This document shows, piece by piece, positions 46,289 through 58,600 of a DNA stretch of 64,000 nt. The stretch lies in assembly GCA_026120035.1 (NCBI GenBank), contig JALRME010000004.1:1550001-1614000 (forward strand), read 5' to 3'. The stretch's first letter is position 1; each line of letters opens with the position of its first letter. Made by a program: the position numbers and the translations under genes. The DNA comes from Coleophoma eucalyptorum (Eukaryota; Ascomycota; Leotiomycetes; Helotiales; Dermateaceae). The notes under the pieces were generated by a model that was not told where the DNA came from, did no database searches, and was given only the letters and a program-made list of their open reading frames with translations.

Positions 46289-49200
46289 TTTTGGTGTTGT
46301 CGAGGATAGGGTTGATAGGGTTTGGTGGCGGTCGGAACACCGTTGTGAGCCGACACAGTGAACCACCTCCAAAGAAGAGAAACACCGTCAAAACAGATGC
46401 GACGATGTGAGATTGCAGTCGCCGAGGACTGCAGAGTCGACCGAAATCGAGTCGTGAATATATACAATAGAAGGGCTGTTGCCCCAAAGCGCGATAAAGA
46501 TGCTGCCGTGGGTATAATCCTGGTACTCCAAAGAGATGATGATATGAACGCCTGAAAGATGCAGAAGAGATGATTGAGGGGAGATTTCTCTACACGACTG
46601 GCACGCCTTGCACCGTAGGGCGCCGGCTGGAAACAGCAGGTCGCCTTATCCGGCTTGAGCAACCAAAATAGGAGAATTGGTCTTTGGTTTTTCGCTGGTG
46701 AGAGTATTGGAAAGGCAAGAGAAAGTGGAGGAGCGAACGTTCTTATGAGGGCGTGGGTGGTAGCGACGTTGTTGGTGGGGGGCCTCAGGCAGGAACACTG
46801 TCGGCTACCTACTATTTGGTGTGGAAGGCATTTACGAGTACATTAGCCCTCTTCCTCTCCAACGTGCCCTCTCTCGTCTCTCGTATGTGCAGCTTTGTTT
46901 GGCTCGGTGTGGCCTGGTTTGGTGACTTCCATTTGCCCACTGGTACCTTTGTACCGTACCGTACCGTATCTAGTATCTACTGCGGCCCCTACCCTACCCA
47001 AGGGACTGAGGGTAGATAGGAAATAGCACTGTCTTGCTTTGACCGCCTCTGTCCATCTTTGCTACCACTGCGCCCTTAGTTCCACCACAACCTCTCGGTC
47101 TGAATTACTCGTAACATCAAGTGAAGCCAAGCCGTGGGTTTCTACAACGTCGTCCAGCTGGGCCGTCTTCTTGCCTTCCGTCTACCGTCAAGAGACGGGC
47201 GTTTGCCGCAAGGGGGCTCAGCTTCTTCGCTGCTGCAAGCAAGAAAGCATGCGAAAAGACTGCAAGAGATCCTTCCCACCAATCCTGCCCCACGTACACC
47301 TTCGCCATTCATCCGGCGACACCTGCGGTTCTCACCCGGTGGGCTTATTGGGTTAGGACATTATCCAGTCCTATGGAATGTTCGTTCTTTCTGCTCAGTG
47401 CCGTTGTTTCGATGGTGAGCAGCTTGCGAGAGCCAGAGCACCATTTGATGCCATTCCATCCTATCCCGTCCCATCCCATCCCATCCATGGGTTCTACTTA
47501 CTTACTACTCGACGTGCTACCATAGTGTCTGGTCCCAGCGCTCACCGACTTCATTTACAATTCCCGAACAATAAATAGTCCATCGGCACTCGATAGTCAG
47601 CCTTTAGTGAAACAACGTGCGCCAAACAACATCTTCCCCCGGATTTATGGACGCATAACGTGGAGTGGGAAGCTGTTAAGGTGGGTGAGTTTGAAGGGCG
47701 AGGTATTAGTGCATTGTTCTGGGGCTGCAGTTCTCAAAGTAACCTTCAATCCCTTGTCTTGCAGCAGTGTCCCTGTATTGGAATTTTCAGGTTACACAAC
47801 AATGCAGCCAACTCTGATCCCCCAAAGAGGCTTTCCTTCTCTCACCTTGATCACGACCAGGTTGCACCCGACAAATCTCGAGAACTTCTACTTCACCCAT
47901 ACATGAACGGGATTTGCATATGATTGTCGGCAATCTGGTAGTCCATGTTCTATTTGCTTGTGTTCGCTATCTTCCGGGAGACATTTTTTGATCCAAATGA
48001 TGATCATCACTGCTCCCCGACCATCAACACGCTTATTCAATAATTGAAGCCTTCAGCCACCACCCGACGAGAATTCTGCGGATCCTCAGATTACGCATTG
48101 GGATCATCACCAGCCATGGCAGCCATCCGAACATTTAGACGGCCTTCCTTCCTGAGACCTGCAGATTTATGGTAACAGCTAACAATTACTAAAAACGATC
48201 ATGATACATGAATCAATGCGTTCGCTTCGAAACCACAGATTTAAATATATATATCCAGCCTCAGACATTGGCCTGGTGGATGGTTGTAATTCATGCTTCA
48301 ATGCCAAGCCTGTCAAACAGGAACAATCGATATAGCCGCCTTTAATTCTCAAGTGCTTCTCCACGATTGACACCAGGGGAGGATTCATACTCCGTAGTGA
48401 TGGCATAGGCACGCATGATAGATTTGTGGTCGGAGCTAATGCAGAGGCACCTTCACGTTCTGGCACATTGTCTCCGTTGTCCACTGCGATTCTTCCTTTT
48501 GAGGACGAAGACTACCCCACTGCAGGTCACCGTCTCAATTCACACTCAAATCCAACCAATTTGGCCGAGATGACTGGATGAGTTGCATTGCCAGCCATCT
48601 CACCGCCAAACAATGCTCCATCATGCCGCATCTCTCCAATCATAAATGGCGCACCACGTGACACGTATTTTTGATGTTGTCGATGTCTCATCGCATCTCT
48701 GCAAGAGCAGGCGGTGATTGCAGCAAGCCAGCCTTCAAGGTCCCCATGTAGGTGCTACGATATTGGGTTCAAAGTCGGCCCATGCTTTCTCCAACCGTCC
48801 TTGCCCCGGTAGCTACGGTTTAGAACTCGCCTGGTTCCTGTCTGTCCGTGGGTTGATCCCAGTCTCTGGGCAGGTATGTCCATCTGGGACTGGCAGCAGA
48901 AGAAGTCGTCTTGTCGTCTTGGAACGAATAATCTCGCTGGAGTCGCTATATTTATGGGGATCTGGAACACCCCTGCAAGGTAGAAGACTTTGGGGAAGCG
49001 ATATGAAATCACGCAACGGCTGTTAAGACAATTCTGCGGTTGGACCTTTCAATAATGTCCGAGATAAAAATCGTCTGTAGACGATAAAGTGTATTTCCAC
49101 TGTTTTCGCTTGGTGGTATCTAATTTAGTTAAGGCTGCGCATCGCCATTCATTCACCCAGTCAAGCATTGCGCTGTCTCCGAAATGTAAACAAAGTGCAC

Positions 49201-49325
49201 AACGCCATTCTCATTTCCAATCCAGAGAGCAACCATAGCCAACAGCCATCACAACACATGTCCTCAATTGAAGACCGCTAAACCGTTTGTTCTAGCTTGC
49301 GATCCCACAACTCCTATCTTTGTCC
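46289..49325. other. 3.0 kb gene-free region upstream of the copper-fist gene
   Basis: No supported gene on either strand. Contains GTACC repeats (46951-46967), a CCATC/CCCATC tract (47451-47488) and CACGTGA at 48655. Probably leader and control DNA. Confidence 0.5.
46951..47488. repeat. two short tandem repeats (GTACC)n and (CCATC)n
   Basis: GTACC repeated three times at 46951-46965, and an imperfect CCATC/CCCAT tract at 47451-47488. Confidence 0.6.
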
Positions 49326-49714
49326 CTAGTTGACCCTCTTTTGAGGAGGCGCTGGCTTCGCGGTAATGGATCGACCACTGCGTTGCTGGTAGATGGAATA
49401 GAGGAAGAAAGCACCGATTACTGCGCCAATAACGACAATGTTACCTGCAGATATCGTGTTAATAAACAAGACTTTCTTCCACCCCCATAGTGGCCAAGGA
49501 TGAATTACTTACTGAGGAAGAATTTGATTAGGCCTTCAAATGTCTCTGCCAGACCTTTGGTCGCAGTTCCAACCACCGCGAACAATGTGCCGATTAGATC
49601 GAAAACGGTAGTAAGTACGGACTGGAAGACTGCTATCACACTGCCCAAAGCGGCTTCGAAGGTGTGGAAGATGGAGGAGATCAGTGCTCCAAGTTGCTCG
49701 AAGATGGAAGGCAT
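49326..49714 (-). CDS. small membrane protein of unknown function
   Basis: Exons 49513-49714 and 49326-49444, 106 residues, ATG at 49714. Starts PSIFEQLGALISSIFHTFEA and continues as a long series of amphipathic/hydrophobic turns with regularly spaced Phe and Ala-Leu (ALGSVIAVFQSVLTTVFDL, GTLFAVVGTATKGLAETFEG), then a definite transmembrane helix encoded by exon 2 (NIVVIGAVIGAFFLYSIY), and a basic Pro-rich tail (QQRSGRSITAKPAPPQKRVN). I recall similar small fungal proteins but no assigned function. The intron removes cleanly in phase 1 (FFLS/NIVV). The layout suggests a membrane-surface amphipathic domain with a C-terminal anchor. Confidence 0.7.
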
Positions 49715-50895
49715 GATTGGTGTTTCGTGGGTTGGTAGATCTGTGAGCTTCTTGTTAAAGCGTGAACGAGAAATAAGGTAAGGAAGGCTTCATGGGCCAA
49801 CTGACTGTGTATACTTTGAGAGGAGTTCTGTTGGATATCAAATAGTAAGATTTTGGATTACGCAAGTTGGAAAAGTAAGGTAGACAGAAGAACACTGTTT
49901 GCGAGGCTATCGATCATTCTCTTATACTTCTCATGCAGGCACGAAGAATTGCGGCTATAGCAACAAGACAGAAGAGAGCCCAGGCAAGTATGACGCCACA
50001 ATAAAGTATGACCCGGCACGAACTCTCACATTCAGAGAGCGACGACGAAATGCCCACTGGTCATCTGTGACCTATCAATCTTCTTTGTGCTCCTTGTCAA
50101 GGCGAAAGAGCAGACTAGAAGCTCTCCTTACCATGCTACGTCATATAAGTAGTACCAGTCAGTCGGGCAACAGGCAGAAGACATCTCACCCATTTAAGAG
50201 CTTGATCAACCAGTCTGTACCTCGTGATCTCATACGCAGGAAGGTACTGACGTCCTCGGGAGGACTAAAACCGTTGGAAATGCTCCGATCATCTTTGTTT
50301 CTATACTGGAGCGCAATGCGTCAGTGGCGTGCACACTAGCCACTTTAAAACGCGGGGAGTTTTCCTGACAGTGCCACACTCTGCTGTCTGGATATGGTCT
50401 GTGCTTTTTCCTTTCATGACAGCTCTTGGCACTGTAGGTATTGCTTCATTTTGGCTTAGTTGCATCTCTGCAGGATCTGTTGGGATCTTCATGTTGATTT
50501 TCTGCTCCTGTGTCCTATTTGTCGGGTTGCTTTCTTACGCCACAGTGAGGCTTGAATGAGCAACACCAACTCGTAATTGGGTTGATCTGTGTCACTTATG
50601 AAGTGCAGATTACTGGCGAGAGTCAAAGTAGTAGAGTCGCACAAGTGTATTGCACTTCACCTAGGACAGGATTATAACAGCCACTTTTTCTAATTTGGTT
50701 GCCGGGCTGTGTCTTCTTTCGAGCGCTGCTTGAGTATTGTCCCTTTGTGAATCTTCTCTTTGAGGACGAGCTACTACCTCGACACTTCTTCAGTTGAACG
50801 ATAGCCTCAAAGTCCCGCTATCAAGTATTGTCGTCAAAGAAAGTTGCCAGTAGCTCAGACCACCATTCAGCGCTAGCTCTCCTTCACATAAAACC
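49715..50895. other. 1.2 kb intergenic with a hydrophobic open frame
   Basis: Divergent promoter space between the small membrane protein and the SET gene. On the plus strand 50329-50559 is open with two strongly hydrophobic segments (VWIWSVLFPFMTALGTVGIA and GIFMLIFCSCVLFVGLLSY) but lacks an ATG near its start; it may be an exon of an unrecognised gene or noise. Confidence 0.35.
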
Positions 50896-51495
50896 ATGTC
50901 GTTACCGAAGAATTGGCCACCGGAAACGAAATACATCTCAGCACCATTTCTTTCCCCCACGCTCTCAAAGGAAGCACGAACGTCATTGCTCACACGCTCG
51001 AAAGAGTCTCGAGAGATTCCATCCAGCATTCCTCGGGGACCATCACACGCTGCTCACATAAAACCTATCAATCTTCCATCCCACCCTGCAAACGGCCAAC
51101 GGGGGCTCTTCGCCAATAAAGCTCTGAAACCAGGAGAATTCATCGTTCAATACCTCGGTGTCTATCACTGTAGCACAGCTGATCCGAACACAGATCCGCA
51201 TGCTCATTCAGACTATGATCTCTCTCTCGACCGTGAGTTGAAGATCGGTATTGATGCCGACAAGATTGGGAACGAAGCTCGCTTCGTCAACGACTATCGC
51301 GGGGTCGCTGAGCGGCCGAATGCAGAATTCATGGAGATTTGGGATTCCAGGAGGAAGGAGAGGGGGATTGGTGTTTGGGTGCTTGGTATGGGAAAGTCGG
51401 GGAATAATGGTTTCAAGGGGATTAAGAAGGGAGAGGAAATTCTGATATCCTACGGGAAGGGGTTTTGGGGAGCTAGGAGTGGTGGGGACTGTTGA
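50896..51495 (+). CDS. small SET-domain protein
   Basis: Single exon, 199 residues, ATG at 50896 in ACCATGTC context. After a Ser/Pro-rich N-terminal 70 residues comes a SET fold: GQRGLFANKALKPGEFIVQY, DYDLSLDRELKIGIDADK, ARFVNDYRG in place of the usual RFINHSC, and GEEILISYGKGFW matching the GEEI..YG motif near the end. No pre-SET or post-SET cysteines are seen. SET proteins transfer methyl from SAM to lysine; the N-D-Y variation and compact size suggest a non-histone or divergent member. Not assignable to a named subfamily from sequence alone. Confidence 0.8.
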   Translation: MSLPKNWPPETKYISAPFLSPTLSKEARTSLLTRSKESREIPSSIPRGPSHAAHIKPINLPSHPANGQRGLFANKALKPGEFIVQYLGVYHCSTADPNTDPHAHSDYDLSLDRELKIGIDADKIGNEARFVNDYRGVAERPNAEFMEIWDSRRKERGIGVWVLGMGKSGNNGFKGIKKGEEILISYGKGFWGARSGGDC

Positions 51496-52308
51496 GAAAG
51501 TGTTAAGAATGGTTGTATAAACCCTTGGGAGCCTTTCAGTGTGAAATCTGGACACACACAGCAGGAGTATTTGGAGTACTCCAGCCTTGTCCGAGTTAGT
51601 CAGGAGGGCCCGGATAACTACAAGAGATTAACTCAGATCTCTCTTCAGAAGTATGATACCGGTCACGATTCAGCGGTCAAGGACAAGGAATTGCACCGGA
51701 TCTCTGAGATCGAGGTCAAGCAAGTCAACTTTTTGACTGTTGAATAACCTTTGTCGAAGAAAGTGGAGGTGAGCCACGTCGAGCCAGGTATAGAATGGCA
51801 TAGTTATACAGGTAGAAAAGCCTGCCTAATGCACTTGCAGCTGGACGAATTTCTGCCTCAAGATACCCACCATACTTTGTAAATGTTCCGAGAGGGCACC
51901 GGGAACACTTGAGCATAATAGCAAGCATATAGATAAACCTTTTTACGGACTAACAATGATTCTTGAACCACCTCCATGTGCATAATCTCAAGGCATATCA
52001 AAGACTCTTAATGTTAGCCCACAGACCACTTAACTAATGTAAGCTGTTATAGCTATCAAAAAGGAAATACAATCTCTCGACAGCATCTAGATTTAGCTCT
52101 TTAGTAGGTGTGGCATTAGTATTGTAACTAGCGAGCTACCAGATGATCTCCGCATCCTGCATCCTGCGTGACAGATACTTCTTCACAAGAAAAGCGTCTG
52201 AGGATCTACGAATACAGTGTCTGAAATCCTTAGCTTTCCTATCCCGGAACCAATTGAGATATAGGCGGTGACAGAAGAAGGTCCATCACAGTCGTCAATC
52301 CGTCAATA
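51496..52308. other. intergenic between SET and nitrilase genes
   Basis: 813 bp, both flanking genes on the plus strand. Promoter of the nitrilase-family gene; nothing else recognised. Confidence 0.5.
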
Positions 52309-53391
52309 ATGGCCCCCGTGCATAAAATTGCTGTCATCCAGCTTCAGCCAGAGGTATGATACAGATACTTTCTTTCTGCTACCTGTGGTGAGGATTTCTG
52401 AAGTTTGGAAACCACTCTTGAATCAAGGAGTCACAACTTGGAGCTGTAGTACCTGTCGATGGAAACTTGCCTCCAACCAGACAATATTTCTTGTCGGTTG
52501 TACGATTGTGTCTTCTTTCTATATCGATGACTTACCAAGCATATAGCCACTGGCAGTAGAGGCCAACCATGCCAAAGCTATAAAATTCATCAGAGATGCA
52601 GCAGCACAAGGATGTGATCTTGTTGTTCTGCCAGAATACCACCTCACACACTGGGTACCACAAGGTAAGCACACTCACCAAGATAGCAGTGCGTTCAAAT
52701 CTTGACACAGGCGGCAGACCCCAACTTCATCCCAGCTTGCGCCGACTACCAGAAATATGTCGATTCGTACAGCAACCTCGCAAAGGAGCTCCAGATCAAC
52801 ATCGTACCGGGAACCATTGTAGAGAAGCACGGTTCTGAGCTCCACAACGTAGCATACTTCATCTCGAGCGATGGAAAAGTGCTAGGCTCTTACCAGAAGA
52901 AGAATCTGTGGCATCCAGAGCGGCCACATCTAACATCATCACTTCACGTACCCCATGAAGCCATCAGCACCCCGTTGGGAAAGGTTGGGCTTCTGATCTG
53001 CTGGGATCTTGCCTTTCCGGAAGCTTTCCGGGCGTTGATTGCATCAGGGGCGCAGATTATCATCATCCCGACTTTCTGGGGTTTGGATGATTGCAATGCT
53101 GAAGGTCTTGCTTATAACCCACTCTCAGAAGATCTCTTCCTTGATAGTACGCTAACCGCAAGGTGCTTCGAGAACACCTGCGCCGTGGTATTCGCCAACG
53201 GTGGAAACGCAGGCTTAAGCCAGGTCGCGGTGCCATTTAAGGGCGGGATGGGCAAGTTGCAGAGAGAGGAAGGTATGAGTATTGTTGAGCTGGACATGCG
53301 GATCTTGGAGGTAGCTGAGGCGAACTACAAGGTTCGTGAGGATATGGGTAGCGAGGGTTGGCATTATGAATATTCTTTGAAGAAAGTCTGA
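52309..53391 (+). CDS. nitrilase-superfamily carbon-nitrogen hydrolase
   Basis: Exons 52309-52353, 52547-52664 and 52718-53391; 278 residues. Starts APVHKIAVIQLQPE, joined to PLAVEANHAKAIKFI. The catalytic triad is visible: Glu in VVLPEYHL, Lys in GSYQKKNLWHPERPHL and Cys in LLICWDLAFPEAFR. Acceptor 52717 (GGCGGCAG) was chosen because it restores VPQ/DPNFIP in frame. The family hydrolyses amides or nitriles through a thioester; the WHPERPHL and CWDLAFPE context fits fungal amidohydrolases of unknown substrate. Probably cytosolic: no signal or membrane segment. Confidence 0.87.
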
Positions 53392-55690
53392 TCCTAGAAG
53401 GCTAGAAGAACCACTTACACCTACCCTTCATCAATCGTCGTACCAGGCCAAACTTCAAGTCACAAGTAATACCCTCCAACACTAAATCGTCTAAATCGGG
53501 CGTCATCCAACCTCCCACTCCCTTCCAGAACAGAATACCATCCAGACTCCCAAAAGCATCTTTTGTTGCACATCGCAGCTCGATGGCATTACTCGTCCAT
53601 CACCACCTCGTCTCTAAAACTGCCCGTCTAGGAAAGTCCATCCACGCCAGAAGGGGCCCGCTCCGCTGGGTTACCATGACAGGATATATACGACGTACCT
53701 GACTCAATTTCTCGGCAGCACGAACTAGCGTGCCAGGCCCATCCCTACGACGGTCCTAGTTGCCAAAAGCCGACCAACAACATATCATGTTGGTCGTGTC
53801 AACAACTCCCGAGAGCGCACCAAAAGATGGAGTGCACTGCACTATTCCGAATGCAAAGCCCCAAAGCCTATGATTGTGTGTGAGTACGATGATGTGAACA
53901 TTACTGAAACTGCGCACCGCAATTCGTTTACCAATGTCATGCCATGCCAAGCCGTCCCCCGAAATCTTTGCAATTCCTTTCCAATTCCATTCAAGTAATC
54001 ATGTCTCCATATCAAAAGATGGATACTCAAGAATCCAAACCCAAGCAAAAGCAATGGAATAATCGCAAAAGATGTTGTGCGCATCTTCTCCCCCACAAGA
54101 GGAAGATGCTGAGATGATTATTAAACGAGATGAGACGGAGCTGAGCTCGACAAGACTGACTCGCCTTGTGATTAGCGACCACGATTCTGCAAAGGAACCT
54201 GCGCAAAATCCCCGTTCTTAGGATCAAGGACTGCTTGGGATATTCTGCTTGTAGCCTTCTTTCTTTCTTTCTTTGTTAGTATTATTCCATGTGCATACAC
54301 CATCGCAGACAGGCTAGGATATCTACTGGAGAGGTGTTGGGGCGGAGCTATAGTTGGCACTGGCCTTGGTGAGAATACTTCAGCAGTTGCTTTCCTTTCT
54401 GACATATATACGACGACGTCATTCACTCAAACCCACAAAATGCCATGCTAAAGCCCACGGCCAAGATACGCATCGCGTGGGACGAGACGGAGCTATGGTA
54501 GACGAAGAGGCTCCTCTAAACTCCCTCGCCATACCCAGGGACTTGGTTAGTGGATGGACTAGTAAGCGACGATTCTCGACATGATTTGTATTAACCCAGA
54601 AGTTGAACGACGTTGCCTCTGAGCAGAGAGCACGCGTGCGAGAGAAAAGCAAATCTCGGCATAGACAGCGCAGAGCAAATAACCCTTCTCTCTTCCTCGC
54701 TGTCCATGCCCCCAGCATACCATCCAGGCTCCAAAGAGCCGGACACCGCCATTCCTTCAAGGACCGGATCCACAACCAAAAGAAACATGGCGGCATAGCT
54801 AGCTCGGTGGTCCAGGGACGGAGCGGCATTTTAACACTTCGTGACGGCTCATTTGCCCAATACCTACAAGCGAGGATGAAGTATGAAGATCTAGACGAAC
54901 AAGGAGCCCTCTGACCGAGTCAATCCCAAAAGATAGACGTGCAACAAACCCAGAGGGAAGGCAGCAAGAGAGAGACAGAGAGCGCTAGCTGCACCCGCGT
55001 GCTGATAAGCAAAAGCTGCTGAATGCGGTGACGTTTGAATAAGGTTGCATCGACAGTCATCTAGAAGCAGAGGAAGCGATGAAGGCCAAGCGCGTGCTCG
55101 TGCTCGTGCTCGTGCTCGTGCTTATGCTACTAGATCTTACTAGTGGGGAGGGATTTCCGACGGCCTGGGGAAGAGGATCAATGTAAGGCTTGAGCTCACA
55201 ATTCAGAGAGAAATTGAGGTTCCCCGAGTCAGAGGTATCAAAAGTGCGATATGCAACGAAAGAGAAAAAGATTATTCGATATATCACGTTGACTCTAGGA
55301 TAGAATGAAACAAAAGGCGATGAAATGGTGTCTTGGAAAAAGGACCAGATGGCTGGGACAAATTCATCCTGAGTGGAGGGAGGGCAACGTGTAGAATTTA
55401 GTACCGTCTGGTGATAGATGTCCTTTCCTTTGTAACGTTCAAACCTGTTCTCTATCTTTCCTTTCCTGTACCCAAGCTGAGTTAAAGTTTAGCAGGTTAC
55501 AGGTAAGAAACGTGCGTCAGACATTACTGAACACAGCAGCGCGGAGCGCAACCCGGAGCCTTCAAGAGAAGATCTTGTTATTTAGATTTTTAACAACTAC
55601 GCCTAAAAGGCTCGCGGATATGAGCAGAGCATGCTATGCACCCAAACCCCAACGCCAAATATCAATGAAGCTATGTACTAGAAGTGTAGA
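53392..55690. other. 2.3 kb intergenic, convergent 3' ends
   Basis: Between the stops of the nitrilase gene and the large BTB gene. No supported gene. Holds a CTTT run (54259-54274) and a CGTGCT hexanucleotide repeat (55093-55122). Confidence 0.5.
55093..55122. repeat. (CGTGCT)5 microsatellite
   Basis: Five perfect copies of a hexanucleotide, ending at CTTATGC. Noncoding as far as can be seen. Confidence 0.85.
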
Positions 55691-58600
55691 CTATTGCCCA
55701 TTACTGCTCATTTTCTCCTGGCCCTTACCTCTACCTCTACCTCTAGCGTCGCCACGACCAACACGACCACCTCTGCCACGAGATCCGACTTTCCCCCGGC
55801 CCCCGCCATTGCTGGCTTTACTTGTGCTCGCAATAGCCCTGGCTTTGGATGCTGCTTCTTCTTCCTGTGCTCGCTTGCTTTCTTGATCCCACCACTCCTG
55901 AAACGCTTGTTCTTCTTGAATCTCCTGAAGGCTTCTTTTAGCAACGGCCTCTTTGATCACCTCTTGTTCGCGTCGCTGTTGCCCGATGATATCGGCCAGA
56001 GAAAGTTGCAATGAAGGCTCAGCCTTTGCGGCCGGAGATACATAGGATTTGGATTGTGCCATAAGCGGCATACGAGCACCTAGGGCAGAATCCGATGTAG
56101 CTCTTGATGGCCCCGGTGTCGACTTTTGAGACGCAGATGGGCTGGTGCTGCTGACAGTCCGGCGCTGGCCTGCAAATCGGGTATCAGGAGATGCAGTTCG
56201 TCGATGTGGTAGTGCCTGTATAGGTGCAGGACCTGCAACCTTGGGTGGTTCCAAAGAGGCAGGCTTAGGCTCTAGAACATCTTTCAAGGAGGTCTTCGCG
56301 CCTTTGGCAACTTGCCACGGGGATGAAGGCTTACCATCTGATGCCTTGTCGACAGTAATGCGGGGTTGGAGAGCTGCTTGTTGCAAAGCCTGCTGTTTCT
56401 TTCTCTCCTTCTGGGACATTTTCTGTGGGGCCGCTTTTCTTGACGCTTCAGCTTTCGATTTTTCGGCAGAAAGACTCATGGATAGGCTGGACGTCCGATT
56501 GGAAGGTGTCTGAGCCATAATGTCTCGCATGTCAAGTTTTGAAGATGGTAGAACAGGGAAAGACCAATTCTTAGGTTGGGTATTCAAGTCTGGACTTTCT
56601 GCAGAGGGTGTGAATCTCGGCGGGAGTGATGAAATTGGAGACTGGGCCTGCAAAGCGATTGGTTTAGTCGGTAGTTCTCCCCATGCTGGTCTTGGACTTG
56701 CATCTCCAGCCTTTGGCGAGTTCTTGAACTCTAAGGATCTGCGCGGTGGTGACGCAGCACTTACGGAACCGAGTCCTTCCTCATCATCCATATCAAACAT
56801 GAGATCTGTTCCCAGATCTTTTGGTTGAATACTAGGACTGAAGGGGGCGTTTCTAGTAGCCTTTGACTTTCTACGAGCTTTGTCTTGGCTAGGAGACCCA
56901 AAAGCAACATCGTCCAGACTCCCAACTCGCGTCCGGAATGATGAAGACAAACGACTATCTTCATCCTTGAGGTTCATACGGAACGTCATATCTCGAATGC
57001 GCCTTTGTCTTTCTTCATCGATATCGCCAGCTAGACTAGGATACTTCTCATGAAGTAGAAGTTCAGACCTGCCGCTTTTTGCGAAAGGTAGACAATTAAG
57101 CTGGTTTCCTCGAACAATTTCGTCTAACTCATAGAGTAAGTCTGCATCTAGATCATCTAGCAACCGATTTTCTAGCATTGATTCCAGCTGTAGACATATA
57201 TATTCCAATCCGGCGTCTTTGAATTCTGTCACGGAGCAAGGCGCCACTGCATTTAACAAGTTGCAGACATTTCTTGTATTCACAAAACGTCCCATGACTT
57301 GTTGGCAGATCTGAGAGAGACGATCGAGCATTAACTCGTTCGCCACTGCCATAACGTCGAGCACCAGATCACAAAACTCGTCAATGTCCTCCGAGACAAC
57401 GTCATCGAAAAGCTCTGGGCCACAGTCCGAGTATATATAGTGCAATACAAGCTGAAATGTTGAAGGCTCAATGTGCTTCAGGTCAATGCGTACTTTCGAG
57501 TCTTCTTGGCGTCTACCAGCGAGCCATTGTCCTCTCGCCCTTCCTTTAAACAACCCCTCGAAAAATGGACACCTTTGGCAAAGAAGAGCACTGTGAACCA
57601 CCATCTCTTCTTCGTCTTCGAGTTCAATGATCGTATCTCCGTCCTCAAGAAAGTCGGGGCTTTGAACGGCAAGAGCAAGATCTTCGTCCATTATCGGTTC
57701 AGGTTCCGACATGAGACGTGCGGCAGTTTCCAGCTTGACCAGTTTCAAATGAGCTGCTGATCTCATCAGTTCAGTACGTACTTGTCGAAATCTGAAGGCC
57801 ATAGAAGGAAAGTGGTGAGTAAAGTGCCACACGTCAACCACAGCATCGGTATATACATAAATCACCAGGTTTATGATAGTTAGAATGTCCAGTCCATGGA
57901 AAATGATGCGAGCCATTTCATTTTCACCTGCTTCGATGATGAAGAGATCTGACACTGTGGATTCTCCAGTACGTCGATATCTGCCCAGAGCTTCTCGCAA
58001 GACCGGACTTCGAGCACTGAGAATGAATTCGTGAACTGGTATTTTAGTATCTGAAACGTTCGTGCAGATCTGGACATCGTAGCCTTCCTCGCTGATCTGA
58101 AGCCCAGACAGATGGTGATCCACATCTCTCTCAACATCTGGAGATGTCAGAATCGCTCTTTTTAGTGGATTGATATGTTCTTTAGGTAATGCTGGTACCC
58201 AGAATCTAGGTGCATCACTATTCTCCATCAAAGCCTCTGACGGTGTCATATCACGGAGACACAGCATAGGAGCTACATCATCCCAGAGAGTCTTGTCGTC
58301 TAAAAGCACTTGTGTCTTAGTCACATCACAGTCCTTGCGGATTGCTGCATAGACTCCGAAAGGATTTGACCTGACAGCTGCAACTTTGGTCAAACCAGGA
58401 ACCCGCTGAAATTTGAAATCCTTTTTGCTAAAATCTCCACAACTTGTGAGCGTATCCTTAATCTTAGTCCTCTTGATGCGGCGCCATACAGCACCGGCCT
58501 TGGTACAGACGATCACAGAGCCGTTCTCGGCAACACCAACGGAGTTGATTCCATCCCAGTTGCCTTTTCGCAAAGACCAGACACGCTGTGGTGCTGAAAG

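Noticed and set aside
47121..47525. 134-codon plus-strand frame
   Set aside because: Runs into the CCATC repeat; no motif or start context.
55512..55886. plus-strand Pro/Arg/Leu-rich frame
   Set aside because: Antisense of the RGG box of the IBTK-like gene.
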